Shown: positions 17,504-26,887 of the stretch, one piece after another
Layout: each line of letters begins with the position of its first letter
How positions within the stretch are numbered: the first letter of the stretch is position 1
Source of the DNA: Leptolyngbya sp. BC1307
GTDB lineage: Bacteria; Cyanobacteriota; Cyanobacteriia; Phormidesmidales; Phormidesmidaceae
Assembly (NCBI RefSeq): GCF_002286735.1
Contig: NZ_NRTA01000005.1
Span: 124,001 to 188,000 of the forward strand
Length of the DNA: 64,000 nucleotides
Direction of reading: 5' to 3'
Program-made: the position numbers and the translations under genes
The notes under the pieces: generated by a model
The model's database searches: none
What the model was told of the DNA's origin: nothing
What the model saw: the letters and a program-made list of their open reading frames with translations, nothing else

Positions 17504-18292
17504 ATGACTATAGAGTTAAAAGAAGACATTGCCTACATTCTGCTGAAGAAGATGGGCGATCGCCCAGAGGCAGAACGGGGCCAGCCGCTAGATCTCGAAG
17601 CTACTGATTTTGTTGGCCGCAACACTGACAAAACCGAGATCATGGCCCATCTGGACTATCTTAATCAAAAAGGATATATCAACGCCGACTTTAAAGGAGA
17701 TGCCTACGCCGATGAGGGCCCCAACCCGCTCCCAGACGCTGTTAGCGTTAAGTCAGTTGAGCTGACGCCCAGCGGACAAGACCTCTTAAAGAAAATGAGC
17801 GAAAATCCGCCCAAAGAGATGCGGTCGGGCCCGAGCACTCAGGTTGCCAGTAAAGACATGGACTTTCTTAACAAAGTCATGCTCAAGGGACACATTGGCG
17901 ACATCTACGACGCGCGCGACATTACAGAAGTGGTCTTTCGCACCATGCGCGATCTGATGACCACCGAAGCGACTCGCAACGTCGCCGAAGGGCTGCACAC
18001 AGCGGCGACGCATACCGAGAAAAAATCAGCGCAAGAAGAGGTTGCCGACCTCTGGAAAGACTCTAACCCGCTGGTGCGTTTTCTTAGCAAGGTGCGTCCT
18101 CCGCTTAACTTTGACGATGAGACGTTTCTCTTTAGAGTGAAGCAGGAAGGCGGCCTACCCAAGTCCACTGGCCCCAATACGGTCGTCAAGGCAGTCTTCG
18201 GCGCGACCAAAGACGAACTGTCATCTGAACGCATTGCCGAAATTGCAGAATTCATGCCCGGCAAAATTCGTACCCTATGGGAGGAAGCATAG
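17504..18292 (+). CDS. DUF2267 domain protein
   Basis: 262 residues. Residues 1-110 form an unassigned N-terminal part that resembles a small winged-helix-like segment (IMAHLDYLNQKGYI, LTPSGQDLLKKM). Residues 118-262 match DUF2267: DFLNKVMLKGHIGDIYDA, VVFRTMRDLMTTEATRNVAE, and LWKDSNPLVRFL with a C-terminal helical half. DUF2267 proteins are cytosolic helical proteins of unknown activity, common in stress-rich gene neighbourhoods. The ribosome site ggag precedes the ATG. A small acidic protein follows 5 bp downstream, and its own ribosome site lies inside the end of this gene, so the two are an operon and probably translationally coupled. Confidence 0.8.
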   Translation: MTIELKEDIAYILLKKMGDRPEAERGQPLDLEATDFVGRNTDKTEIMAHLDYLNQKGYINADFKGDAYADEGPNPLPDAVSVKSVELTPSGQDLLKKMSENPPKEMRSGPSTQVASKDMDFLNKVMLKGHIGDIYDARDITEVVFRTMRDLMTTEATRNVAEGLHTAATHTEKKSAQEEVADLWKDSNPLVRFLSKVRPPLNFDDETFLFRVKQEGGLPKSTGPNTVVKAVFGATKDELSSERIAEIAEFMPGKIRTLWEEA

Positions 18293-18297
18293 TCACT

Positions 18298-18561
18298 ATG
18301 AGTGAACAAGAAAAACAAACCATCAATCCAGGCGATAAAGAAGCGCCCCCTTCTGCTTCGGTAGAAGAGAAAGCTGACAAAGTCGCTGTCGAATACGACG
18401 ATGTTCTAGGCAACCCGGTTGAAGTGCCGACCTACTTCGCAGTAGAAGACAAGGAAAGCGGCGAAAAGAAAGCCCTGCATCATGTCGAAGACGCAGAAGA
18501 AATTTCTGATGTCATTCGTCAAGCGCGAACGAATGAAGATGGAGAGCGTACCTGGCGCTAG
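18298..18561 (+). CDS. Small acidic hypothetical protein coupled to DUF2267
   Basis: 87 residues, very acidic. It starts at ATG 18298, five bases after the stop of the DUF2267 gene. The ribosome site gggagg lies within the final codons of that gene. An upstream in-frame start at 18277 is unlikely. Composition is low-complexity at the N-terminus (EEKADKVAVEYDD), with a more ordered region around PVEVPTYFAVEDKESGE. No motif is recognised. The tight spacing suggests a partner or regulator of the DUF2267 protein; that is inference. Confidence 0.75.
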   Translation: MSEQEKQTINPGDKEAPPSASVEEKADKVAVEYDDVLGNPVEVPTYFAVEDKESGEKKALHHVEDAEEISDVIRQARTNEDGERTWR

Positions 18562-18832
18562 CTTATCTTCTACTAGACCTGAATGCTGGGTCCAAAATAG
18601 ACGAAAACCGTCAGCTCTGCGCTTTCTCAAGGCAATAGGGCTCAGCCAAACAGCCTAACAAACCGAACATATAAGAGCTGCCACGATAGCTGCAACTGAG
18701 GTTTTGAAAACTGAAGTTATGACGGCTATTGTGGCAGCTTTCTAGCTTGTAATAGAGGTGATCACCCAGTCCCCCGGCCTCAGTGATCGCCTTGTAATAA
18801 ACTTAGAAATAAGTTTAAGCAAAGGAGCGAAC

Positions 18833-19765
18833 ATGAGTTCTCTGATCGAAGGGGTTCGAGTCAGGCTGATAGATCTAGTGGCTGAAGGTGTTGCCATTTT
18901 GCCAGCGATCGCCTTCGCTCTGGTGATCTTGTTGCTAACTCGCTTAGCTGCCAATTTGGTACGCCGCGCTGCCCGTAGAATAGCAGATAGAACTCTCAAG
19001 AGCCTTTCTCTCCGCTCGCTACTCGTACAGACTAGCTATACCTTTGTCTGGGTCGCGGGCATTCTTCTGGCCTGCATTATCGCTTTCCCAAGCTTAGGAT
19101 TGGGCGATCTGATCGCTTTGCTGGGGCTAGGTTCGGTTGCCATTGGTTTTGCTTTTCAAGATATCTTTAAAAACTTCCTGGCAGGTGTTTTACTGCTGTT
19201 GCAAGAGCCCTTTTCCTTAGGCGATCAAATTATTGTGAGCGACTTTGAGGGAACGGTCGAAGAGATTGCTCTGCGCTCTACTCAAATTCGCACCTATCAG
19301 GGCGAACTGGTGGTTATGCCCAATTCGATTGTATTCACTAGCCCGGTGCAGGTGATGACGGGTAAACTACAGCGGCGAACGGATTTAGAGATTGGGGTAG
19401 ACTACAACACGCCGCTGCCACTGGCGATAAAAACGCTGCATAGCGCCGCTAAGACAGTCGAAGAAGTCGATAATACGCCCTCTATAGAAGTCGATATTAC
19501 CGGCTTTGGCGACAGCTCAATTGATCTGGTTGTGCGCTATTGGACTCATCCGGAGCAAAAGAGTGTACGCCGAATCAAAACGCAGATGATGCTGGCACTC
19601 AAACAAGCCTGTGACCAGGCTGACATCACGATTCCCTACCCGATTCGGACGGTCTATCACTTTGATCAGGAAAAGTACAGTGATGCGAGCCCGATTGCGA
19701 CGCCGGATGATTCGCGCGATCGCGCCAACCCAGAAAAGAGCCAGTCTGCTTCTGCTCAAAGTTAG
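18833..19765 (+). CDS. MscS-family mechanosensitive ion channel
   Basis: 310 residues. There are three membrane helices: about 17-40, 65-85 and 90-115. The last is the Gly/Ala-rich pore helix (ALLGLGSVAIGFAFQDIFKN). It is followed by the MscS beta domain (LGDQIIVSDFEGTVEEIALR, then GELVVMPNSIVF) and a C-terminal alpha/beta part. The family opens under membrane tension to release solutes on hypo-osmotic shock. The size is close to E. coli MscS (286 residues). The ATG at 18833 has the ribosome site aaaggag eight bases upstream; a start at 18758 would lack this. The lipid kinase gene follows 23 bp downstream and is probably co-transcribed. Confidence 0.93.
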   Translation: MSSLIEGVRVRLIDLVAEGVAILPAIAFALVILLLTRLAANLVRRAARRIADRTLKSLSLRSLLVQTSYTFVWVAGILLACIIAFPSLGLGDLIALLGLGSVAIGFAFQDIFKNFLAGVLLLLQEPFSLGDQIIVSDFEGTVEEIALRSTQIRTYQGELVVMPNSIVFTSPVQVMTGKLQRRTDLEIGVDYNTPLPLAIKTLHSAAKTVEEVDNTPSIEVDITGFGDSSIDLVVRYWTHPEQKSVRRIKTQMMLALKQACDQADITIPYPIRTVYHFDQEKYSDASPIATPDDSRDRANPEKSQSASAQS

Positions 19766-19788
19766 TTTTTACGGACGGTATATAGCTG

Positions 19789-20754
19789 GTGTTTGAGAAT
19801 ATCTACCTGATTTTTAACCCTGCCTCAGGTCGAGGCGATCCCATCACCGAGCTGTCATTCATTCATGACTCGCTTAAGCAAACCCCTAAGCTGACCGTTT
19901 TAGAGACGACGCCTGAGCGCTCTGCTGGCGCTTTGGCCCAAGAGGCGATCGCCCAATCTGCTGACTGCCTGATCGCGTCCGGTGGTGACGGCACTGTCTC
20001 AGCGGTTGCAGGCGTGTTGTTTGGCAGCGATATTCCGCTAGGCATCGTGCCACGCGGTACGGCAAATGCGATCGCCGCTGCTTTTGACATTCCTAGCAAC
20101 GACATCGACGCCGCCTGCCAAATCATCCTGAGCGGTGTTCCCAGAAAAATTGATGTTGCTACCTGCAATGGCGAGCCGCTGCTGCTACTCGCAGGCATTG
20201 GTCTAGAAGCCGACGTGATCGAACAAGCCAACCGCCAGCTCAAAAATAAGATGGGCACGATTGCCTACATTTTTTCTGCCTTTAAAGAGGTACAAGATCT
20301 CTCCCCGTTTCAGGCTACGCTAGAAACACCCGACCGCATTATCACGGTAGAGGCATCTGGCATTACGGTTGCCAACGCGGCTCCGGCCACTTCTGTCCTA
20401 GCCCAGGGGCCTTCAGATGTGGTTCCTTATGACGGTCTGTTAGATGTTACTATTTTTGCGCCCCAAGGAACTGGTGGGGCGATCGCCGCTTCTTATAATC
20501 TCTTGCAAACCGCTCTCAGCAAACGCTCTACCCAACGAAAAGACATTGGCTATTTCCGCTGCTCTTCAGTCAAGATTTCAGCAGATCCGGCCCAAGGCGT
20601 CGTTCTAGACGGTGAAATGATCGGCGATACCCCCATCGACATTCGCTGTTTTTCTAAGGGGCTTACCCTCATGACGCCCAAAGATGGCAACTTTGATCCG
20701 CCAGAGAAGCTAGAAGGGCTGCCTAACCTGAAGATTCAACACAAAGAGCAATAA
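19789..20754 (+). CDS. Diacylglycerol kinase family lipid kinase (YegS/DgkB-like)
   Basis: 321 residues. The catalytic-domain motifs are all present: NPASGRGDP at 8-16, GGDGTVSAVAG at about 65-75 and GIVPRGTANAIA at about 84-95. A C-terminal beta-sandwich ends with VVLDGEMIGDTPIDIR. The family phosphorylates diacylglycerol or related lipids with ATP at the membrane surface. Which lipid is used here cannot be told. The start is GTG at 19789. It follows the MscS gene closely, consistent with a membrane-stress operon. The accessory restriction island begins right after it. Confidence 0.9.
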   Translation: MFENIYLIFNPASGRGDPITELSFIHDSLKQTPKLTVLETTPERSAGALAQEAIAQSADCLIASGGDGTVSAVAGVLFGSDIPLGIVPRGTANAIAAAFDIPSNDIDAACQIILSGVPRKIDVATCNGEPLLLLAGIGLEADVIEQANRQLKNKMGTIAYIFSAFKEVQDLSPFQATLETPDRIITVEASGITVANAAPATSVLAQGPSDVVPYDGLLDVTIFAPQGTGGAIAASYNLLQTALSKRSTQRKDIGYFRCSSVKISADPAQGVVLDGEMIGDTPIDIRCFSKGLTLMTPKDGNFDPPEKLEGLPNLKIQHKEQ

Positions 20755-20855
20755 AAAAGCCAGCGCTTTCTTCCCGACCCGTTTTTTTAGCGACGTAGCT
20801 TCTAGAGGCGTTTTGCGGCACTATGCAGGACACGGGTTCGAATAGAAACTGAGGC

Positions 20856-23219
20856 ATGGATAAAAAGCAACTGTCTGAGCGCGAAATTTGTACGCAGTAT
20901 ATTACGCCAGCGATCGCTCAATCAGGCTGGGACATCGCGACGCAGGTGCGCGAAGAGTTTACGCTGACGGCGGGGCGAATTATCGTACGGGGCAAGCTGC
21001 ATACTCGGGGACAGAGTAAGCGGGCGGACTATGTGCTGTTTTATAAGCCGAATATTCCAATCGCGGTGGTGGAAGCGAAGCGGAATGACCATGCGGTGGG
21101 CGATGGTATGCAGCAGGGGTTGGGCTATGCGGCGCTGCTGGAGGTGCCGTTTGTGTTTAGCTCGAATGGCGATGGCTTTCTCTTTCACAACAAAATTACG
21201 ACCGATGGGGTAATTGAGCGGGAGCTGCCTTTGGAGGCGTTTCCTTCGCCGGAGACGCTGTGGCAGTGGTGGGCGGCGCATAAGGGGCTAAGCGCGCCGC
21301 AAAAGGCGCTGGTGACGCAGGACTATTACGGCGGGGGCGGGGAGAAAACGCCGCGCTACTATCAGCTACTGGCGATTAATAAGACGACGGAGGCGATCGC
21401 ACGCGGTCAAAACCGGATTTTGCTGGTGATGGCGACGGGTACAGGCAAGACCTTTACAGCGTTTCAAATTATCTGGCGGCTGTGGAAGGCGAAGGCAAAA
21501 AAGCGGATTTTGTTTTTGGCGGATCGCAATGTTTTGGTCGATCAGACGATGACGAACGACTTTAAGCCGTTTGGGCAGGTGATGACCAAGATTAAGAAGC
21601 GGCAGGCGAATAAGGCTTATGAAATTTATCTGTGTCTGTATCAGGCGGTGACCGGTTCAGAAGAAGAACAAAATATTTATAAGCAGTTTAGCCCTGACTT
21701 TTTTGACCTGATTGTGATTGATGAGTGCCATCGGGGGAGCGCAAAAGAAGATTCTGCCTGGCGGGAGATTTTGGAGTACTTTTCGGCGGCGACGCAGATT
21801 GGGCTGACGGCGACACCCAAGGAGACGAAGACGGTTTCGAATATTGACTATTTTGGCGAGCCGATTTATACCTATTCGCTCAGAGAGGGGATTGACGACG
21901 GCTTTTTAGCGCCTTACAAGGTGGTGCGGATTGATCTGGATCGCGATCTTTCGGGCTGGCGACCGGATCGGGGCATGGTGGATATTTACGGCAATGAGAT
22001 TGAAGATCGCATTTATAACCAGAAGGATTTTGATAAAAAGTTGGTGCTCACCCGGCGTAATCAACTTGTGGCTGAGAAGATTTCGGAATTTTTGAAACAG
22101 ACGAATCGCTTCGATAAGACAATTGTGTTTTGTGAAAATATTGACCATGCGCAGCGAATGCGGCAGGCGCTGATCAACGAAAATAGCGATCTGGTGGCGG
22201 AAAACTATAAGTACGTGATGCAGATTACGGGCGATAACGCTGAAGGGAAGGCGGAGCTAGATAACTTTATTTTTCCGGAGAGTGTGTATCCGGTGATTGT
22301 GACCACTTCTAAGCTGATGACGACCGGGGTTGATGCGCAGACCTGCAAGCTGATTGTGCTCGATCAGCGGATTGCGTCGATGACGGAGTTTAAGCAGACG
22401 ATTGGGCGCGGCACTCGCATCAATGAGGACTATGGCAAGTACTATTTCACGATTATGGATTTTAAAAAGGCGACAGAGCTGTTTGCCGATCCTGATTTTG
22501 ATGGCGATCCGGTGCAGATCTATGAGCCGAAAAATCTAGACGACTCGCCGGTGCCGCCAGATGACGCAGACGATATGGCTGATGAGGGCTCTACTTACCC
22601 AGATCGGGGGGATGGGGCTGAGCGGTTTGGCGTAGCCGAGGAGGATGAGGGCTCGGCGGTACGGCGCTATGTGGTTGATAGCGTTGAGGTGCGGGTGGTG
22701 GCTGAGCGGGTGCTGTATTTTGATGCAGAGGGGCGGCAAATTACGGAGTCGCTGAAGGACTATACGCGCAAGCAGATGCTGGGGGAGTATGCGTCGCTGA
22801 ATGATTTTTTGAGTCGGTGGAGCGGTGCGGATAAGAAGCAGGCGGTGATTGAGGAGTTGGCGAATCAGGGTGTTTTCTTTGAGGCGCTGGCGGATGAGGT
22901 GGGGCGAGATTTTGACCCGTTTGACCTGATTTGCCATGTGGTGTGGGATATGCCGCCGCTGACCCGGCGAGAGCGGGCGGACGAGGTGCGCAAGCAAAAC
23001 TACTTTACGAAGTATGGCGAGCAGGCGCGGCGGGTGCTGGAGGCACTGCTAGAAAAGTATGCCGATGAAGGGATGGCACAGATTGAGCGGCCACAGATTT
23101 TGAATGTGTCGCCGTTTACGGAGATGGGGACGCCGATGGAAATTGCCTGGGCGTTTGGCGGGAGCACGGCATATTTGGCGGCTTTGCAAGAACTGACTCA
23201 GGCGCTTTATAGTGCGTAG
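20856..23219 (+). CDS. hsdR: Type I restriction enzyme R subunit (HsdR, EcoEI-like)
   Basis: 787 residues. The N-terminal nuclease domain has D58 and E73-A-K75 (PD-ExK pattern in RADYVLF and VVEAKR). The superfamily 2 translocase follows with Walker A MATGTGKT (192-199), DECH (289-292) and the TATP motif at about 321, then the second RecA fold (QTIGRGTRI). The last 200 residues form the HsdR C-terminal domain that docks on HsdM. It cleaves unmethylated DNA after ATP-driven translocation. The length suits the shorter EcoEI-like R subunits. The coding strand is markedly G-rich compared with its neighbours, a sign of transfer. It appears intact. Confidence 0.95.
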   Translation: MDKKQLSEREICTQYITPAIAQSGWDIATQVREEFTLTAGRIIVRGKLHTRGQSKRADYVLFYKPNIPIAVVEAKRNDHAVGDGMQQGLGYAALLEVPFVFSSNGDGFLFHNKITTDGVIERELPLEAFPSPETLWQWWAAHKGLSAPQKALVTQDYYGGGGEKTPRYYQLLAINKTTEAIARGQNRILLVMATGTGKTFTAFQIIWRLWKAKAKKRILFLADRNVLVDQTMTNDFKPFGQVMTKIKKRQANKAYEIYLCLYQAVTGSEEEQNIYKQFSPDFFDLIVIDECHRGSAKEDSAWREILEYFSAATQIGLTATPKETKTVSNIDYFGEPIYTYSLREGIDDGFLAPYKVVRIDLDRDLSGWRPDRGMVDIYGNEIEDRIYNQKDFDKKLVLTRRNQLVAEKISEFLKQTNRFDKTIVFCENIDHAQRMRQALINENSDLVAENYKYVMQITGDNAEGKAELDNFIFPESVYPVIVTTSKLMTTGVDAQTCKLIVLDQRIASMTEFKQTIGRGTRINEDYGKYYFTIMDFKKATELFADPDFDGDPVQIYEPKNLDDSPVPPDDADDMADEGSTYPDRGDGAERFGVAEEDEGSAVRRYVVDSVEVRVVAERVLYFDAEGRQITESLKDYTRKQMLGEYASLNDFLSRWSGADKKQAVIEELANQGVFFEALADEVGRDFDPFDLICHVVWDMPPLTRRERADEVRKQNYFTKYGEQARRVLEALLEKYADEGMAQIERPQILNVSPFTEMGTPMEIAWAFGGSTAYLAALQELTQALYSA

Positions 23220-23260
23220 TGGCTCGCCCCGTCCCTGCGGGCCACCCCTCCCAAAAGGGG
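23219..23260. repeat. Paired hairpins between hsdR and hsdM
   Basis: Two adjacent inverted repeats follow hsdR immediately. The first has arms GTGGC (23219-23223) and GCCAC (23241-23245), extended by CGC/GCG. The second has arms CCCCT and AGGGG (23245-23260). There is no T-run, so this looks more like an intergenic repeat element or an RNA-stability structure than a terminator. Confidence 0.55.
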
Positions 23261-23299
23261 ATTTGCTTCAGGCTATGAGTTGTAAGGTTTACCGAAGAT

Positions 23300-24751
23300 A
23301 TGTCGATAAGAACGCTGGTCAAGACGATTCAGGACATTATGCGCAAGGATGTGGGCGTCGATGGGGACGCTCAGCGCATTAGTCAGCTTGTGTGGATGCT
23401 GTTTTTGAAGATTTTTGATGATAAGGAGAAAGAGTGGAAATTTATAGAGGATAGCTATGAGTCTCCTTTAGAGGATCGCTTTCGATGGCGCAACTGGGCG
23501 AAGAATGACGAAGGGAGGACGGGTGAGGAGCTGATTGATTTTGTCAATAATGATTTGTTTCCGGCGCTGCAAAAGCTCAGCTCGACGGCGGGGGTGAAGG
23601 CTCGGGGGAAGGTGATTGGCTCGGTGTTTGAAGATGCCTACAACTATATGAAGTCGGGGACGCTGCTGCGCCAGGTGATCAACACCATTGAGCAGGATTT
23701 AGACTTTAATTCTTCGGATGATCGCCATGTGTTTAACGATATTTACGAGAAGATTTTGGCGGATCTTCAGTCGGCGGGGAATGCGGGGGAGTACTATACG
23801 CCGCGTGCGGTGACGCAGTTTATGGTGGATATTTTGAATCCGCAGCTTGGGGAGACGGTGCTAGATCCGGCTTGTGGGACGGGGGGATTTTTGGCCTGTA
23901 CGATTGACCATTTGGCGGGGCAGGTGAAGAATGCGGATGATCGGAAGACTTTGCAAAGTGGCGTGCGGGGCATAGAGAAGAAGTCGCTGCCGCATATGCT
24001 GGCGATGACGAATATGATGCTGCACGGGGTGGATGTGCCGACGAATATTCGCCATGACAATACGCTGAGTAAGCAGCTACAGAGCTATACGCCGAAGGAT
24101 CGGGTGGATATTATCATCACGAATCCGCCGTTTGGGGGGATGGAGGAGGATGGGATTGAGACGAATTTTTTGAAGAAGTATCAGACGCGGGAGACGGCTG
24201 ACCTCTTTATGGCGCTGATTATGCACTTGCTGAAGCATGACACGGGGCGGGCGGCGGTGGTGTTGCCGGATGGGTTTTTGTTTGGGGAAGGGGTGAAGAC
24301 GACGCTGAAGCGGGAGCTGCTAGAAGAGTTCAATTTGCATACGATTGTACGATTGCCGAAGGGGGTGTTTAGCCCGTATACGAGCATTTCTACGAATATT
24401 TTGTTTTTTGAGAAGGGCGGGCCGACTAAGCAGGTTTGGTTTTTTGAGCATCCTTATCCGGAAGGATATAAGGCTTATTCGCGGACGCGGCCTTTGACGA
24501 TTGGGGAATTTGACCGGGAGAAGAAGTGGTGGAAGAAGCGGAAGACGAGTGAGTACGCTTGGAAGGTTTCGGCTGAGGAGATCGCCAAGGGAAACTATAA
24601 TCTGGATAGTAAGAATCCTCACGAAGAAGATGTGAACCTTGGCAACCCTGATGAGCTAATGGAAGAATACATAAAGATTTCTAGAAGGCTAAAAGATGCA
24701 CAGAACGATCTAAAACAAGAACTTCTACAGGCTTTAAGGGATAGTAATTAG
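23300..24751 (+). CDS. hsdM: Type I DNA adenine methyltransferase subunit (HsdM)
   Basis: 483 residues. An N-terminal HsdM helical domain (about 1-130) precedes the N6-adenine methyltransferase core: AGEYYTPRAV, motif I DPACGTGGF (from D189), and catalytic motif IV NPPFGG (from N275). It methylates adenine in the recognition sequence set by HsdS, using S-adenosylmethionine, and forms the core of the restriction complex. The gene is intact. Its stop codon TAG overlaps the GTG start of hsdS by one base, so the pair is translationally coupled. I find no full HIP1 octamer inside this gene, and the coding strand is G-rich like hsdR. Confidence 0.95.
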   Translation: MSIRTLVKTIQDIMRKDVGVDGDAQRISQLVWMLFLKIFDDKEKEWKFIEDSYESPLEDRFRWRNWAKNDEGRTGEELIDFVNNDLFPALQKLSSTAGVKARGKVIGSVFEDAYNYMKSGTLLRQVINTIEQDLDFNSSDDRHVFNDIYEKILADLQSAGNAGEYYTPRAVTQFMVDILNPQLGETVLDPACGTGGFLACTIDHLAGQVKNADDRKTLQSGVRGIEKKSLPHMLAMTNMMLHGVDVPTNIRHDNTLSKQLQSYTPKDRVDIIITNPPFGGMEEDGIETNFLKKYQTRETADLFMALIMHLLKHDTGRAAVVLPDGFLFGEGVKTTLKRELLEEFNLHTIVRLPKGVFSPYTSISTNILFFEKGGPTKQVWFFEHPYPEGYKAYSRTRPLTIGEFDREKKWWKKRKTSEYAWKVSAEEIAKGNYNLDSKNPHEEDVNLGNPDELMEEYIKISRRLKDAQNDLKQELLQALRDSN

Positions 24752-26415
24752 TGAAACTTCTGGAAAAGCATTTTGATACTGCCTTCAATGCGCACAACAG
24801 TGTAAAAAGGCTGCGGCAATTAATTTTGAATCTTGCTGTACGAGGAAAGTTAGTGTCGCAAGATCCTAATGATTTACCTGCTTCAGAAATTTTAGAGAAA
24901 GCTAGAACGGAGAGACAGAAGCTAATAGACGAAAAGAAAATCAGACAGCCTAAATTGTCGTCAGAAGTTAGTCAGACAGATCTCCCTTATGAATTGCCAC
25001 TCGGGTGGGCATGGGTGAGATTTGGTGACATAAGCATAAATAGAGATGCAGAACGTATCCCTATCTCAAAAGAGCAGCGAGAGGGAACTCAGGGAGTCTA
25101 CGATTACTACGGCGCTTCAGGCATTATAGATAAAATTGACGACTATCTCTTCGAAGGAGATCTATTACTCATAGGTGAAGACGGCGCAAACTTGATCAAT
25201 AGAAGTACTCCTATTGCCTTTATTGCTCGCGGAAAGTATTGGGTAAACAACCATGCTCACGTTATTGACGCGCATGACCACGATTTACTGCTTTATCTAG
25301 AGAAGTACATTAACGCGATAGATCTCAAACCTTACGTCACAGGAACAGCTCAGCCGAAAATGAATCAGGTAAAGATGAACTCCATCATGGTTGCTTTACC
25401 TCCCATTCCTGAACAACGTCGCATCGTCGCCAAAATCGATCAGCTTATGGCTCGCTGTGACGAGCTAGAAAAACTCCGGGCTGAGCGCGATCGCCTCCAA
25501 ATCACCGTTCATAAAGTGGCGTGCGATCGCCTCCTCACCGCCAAAGACCCCGATACCTTCACCCGATCTTGGCAGTTCATCACCCAGCACTTCAGCGAAC
25601 TCTATTCAGTCAAAGAAAACGTCACCGAACTCCGCAAAGCCATCCTTCAGCTTGCCGTCATGGGCAAACTCGTCCCACAAGCTCCGAATGATATATCCGC
25701 TAGCGACTTATTAGAAGAGATTAGTTTAGAGAAGCAGCGACTTATAAAGGAAAAAACAACTAGAAAATCTAAACCACTGCCAGAGCTGACACAGGATGAC
25801 TTCCCCTTCAGCATTCCGAACTCTTGGCGATGGTCGAAGTTTGAAGACCTCGTTGATATTGGAAGCGGCGTTACTAAAGGACGAAAACTTGCTGGAAGGA
25901 AGGTGATCGCTCTACCATATCTACGGGTAGCCAATGTTCAGCGCGGATATTTGGACTTAGACGTGATCAAAAAAATTGAGATTCCAAAAGATGAAATCGA
26001 TAAGTACGCCCTTCATCAGGGGGATCTACTCCTGACAGAGGGTGGCGATTGGGACAAAGTCGGGCGAGCAGCAATCTGGAATTCAGAAATCACTCCTTGC
26101 ATACACCAAAATCATGTTTTTAAGGCGCGTAGATATATTTCAAAGCAAAACGTTCACTGGCTAGAGTGCTTCCTTAACTCGGCTCCAGCAAGAGACTATT
26201 TTGCAGGAGCTTCCAAGCAAACGACGAATCTTGCATCCATAAACAAGACACAGCTTCGGAGATGTCCAATTCCGATGCCGCCTTTGCCGGAACAACACCG
26301 CATCGTCACCAAAGTCGATCAACTCATGACCCTCTGCGACACCCTAGAACAACAAATCGACGCCGCCACCCAAAAACAAACCGCCCTGCTAAACGTCATT
26401 ATTAATCAAATTTGA
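24751..26415 (+). CDS. hsdS: Type I restriction specificity subunit (HsdS)
   Basis: 554 residues, starting at GTG 24751. There are two target-recognition domains (about 85-215 and 350-510). Each is followed by a conserved helical region that begins PPIPEQRRIVAKIDQLM (about 217) and PPLPEQHRIVTKVDQLM (about 509). The N-terminal stretch RQLILNLAVRGKLVSQDPND is repeated in the centre as KAILQLAVMGKLVPQAPND, the internal duplication typical of HsdS. The two recognition domains should read the two halves of a bipartite site, which cannot be predicted here. The recognition-domain DNA is AT-rich, whereas the conserved spacer (about 25400-25680) is C-rich, so the gene looks mosaic. Confidence 0.93.
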   Translation: MKLLEKHFDTAFNAHNSVKRLRQLILNLAVRGKLVSQDPNDLPASEILEKARTERQKLIDEKKIRQPKLSSEVSQTDLPYELPLGWAWVRFGDISINRDAERIPISKEQREGTQGVYDYYGASGIIDKIDDYLFEGDLLLIGEDGANLINRSTPIAFIARGKYWVNNHAHVIDAHDHDLLLYLEKYINAIDLKPYVTGTAQPKMNQVKMNSIMVALPPIPEQRRIVAKIDQLMARCDELEKLRAERDRLQITVHKVACDRLLTAKDPDTFTRSWQFITQHFSELYSVKENVTELRKAILQLAVMGKLVPQAPNDISASDLLEEISLEKQRLIKEKTTRKSKPLPELTQDDFPFSIPNSWRWSKFEDLVDIGSGVTKGRKLAGRKVIALPYLRVANVQRGYLDLDVIKKIEIPKDEIDKYALHQGDLLLTEGGDWDKVGRAAIWNSEITPCIHQNHVFKARRYISKQNVHWLECFLNSAPARDYFAGASKQTTNLASINKTQLRRCPIPMPPLPEQHRIVTKVDQLMTLCDTLEQQIDAATQKQTALLNVIINQI

Positions 26416-26439
26416 CTAAAAGTTAGTAGGTTCACCCCC

Positions 26440-26615
26440 ATGCCTACTCTGATAGATTGTCAGAACCGGCCTGTCCGTCTCATCGATGAACGGCTTGCCC
26501 ATATTTTGCTCCACCCTGAAATGGTCGGCATGGAATACCGCTATCATAGATACGTTGAGGCACCCGTAAGTACATGAGAGACAGCAACGAGGCTGTTTTG
26601 AGGCGAGTCGCTTGA
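26440..26615 (+). pseudogene. Frameshifted relic of a small HPEM-motif protein
   Basis: From the ATG at 26440, frame 1 reads CQNRPVRLIDERLAHILLHP, then EMVGM. This strongly recalls small cyanobacterial proteins with a DERLxHIxxHPEM start, possibly of the phage-Barnase/RelE-like PBECR group. Frame 1 then ends at TGA 26575. The expected continuation is split between frame 2 (NTAIIDTLRHP, about 26544-26567) and frame 3 (KYMRDSNEAVLRRVA, 26568-26612). At least two frameshifts and loss of the C-terminal half make it inactive. The family call is from memory and could be wrong; the frame pattern is what I see. Confidence 0.5.
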
Positions 26616-26647
26616 GCGTTGTGATTGAATGACTTTGGAACACTTCA

Positions 26648-26887
26648 ATGAAGGCAAATGCTATGAGTATTGAGCAGGCGTTGATTGCGGAAGTGCGAGC
26701 ATTGACGCCACAGCAACAGCAAGAAGTCCTTAACTTCGCTGCATTCCTCCGCCACCAGCACAGCCCCGTCGTCGCCAATCCTCCCGTGCCCGGATTACAC
26801 AAACACATTCCCTATTGGATGGCAGAAGACTTCGATGCCCCACTGCCAGATTCATTCTGGCTGGGAGAAAATGAAACTACTGCTTGA
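26648..26887 (+). CDS. VapB-type antitoxin (DUF2281-like)
   Basis: 79 residues (74 if it starts at ATG 26663, which has aagg upstream). The N-terminal EVRALTPQQQQEVLNFAAFL is the DUF2281 pattern. The C-terminal tail with DFDAPLPDSFW is the toxin-binding segment usual in these antitoxins. It probably neutralises the PIN toxin encoded next and may repress the shared promoter. The coding sequence overlaps the toxin start by 17 bases (26871-26887), a standard toxin-antitoxin arrangement. It sits between the restriction operon and the phosphoribosyltransferase-like gene. Confidence 0.85.
   Translation: MKANAMSIEQALIAEVRALTPQQQQEVLNFAAFLRHQHSPVVANPPVPGLHKHIPYWMAEDFDAPLPDSFWLGENETTA

Noticed and set aside
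20831-20848. GGTTCGAAT just before hsdR, like a tRNA T-loop
   Set aside because: The flanking bases do not pair as a T-stem and no acceptor, D or anticodon arm is present. It is not a tRNA gene, and I cannot support an attachment site.
26416-26808. 130-codon minus-strand ORF after hsdS
   Set aside because: It runs antisense to the relic and the antitoxin gene, is Cys-rich in a way typical of a shadow frame, and has no ribosome site.
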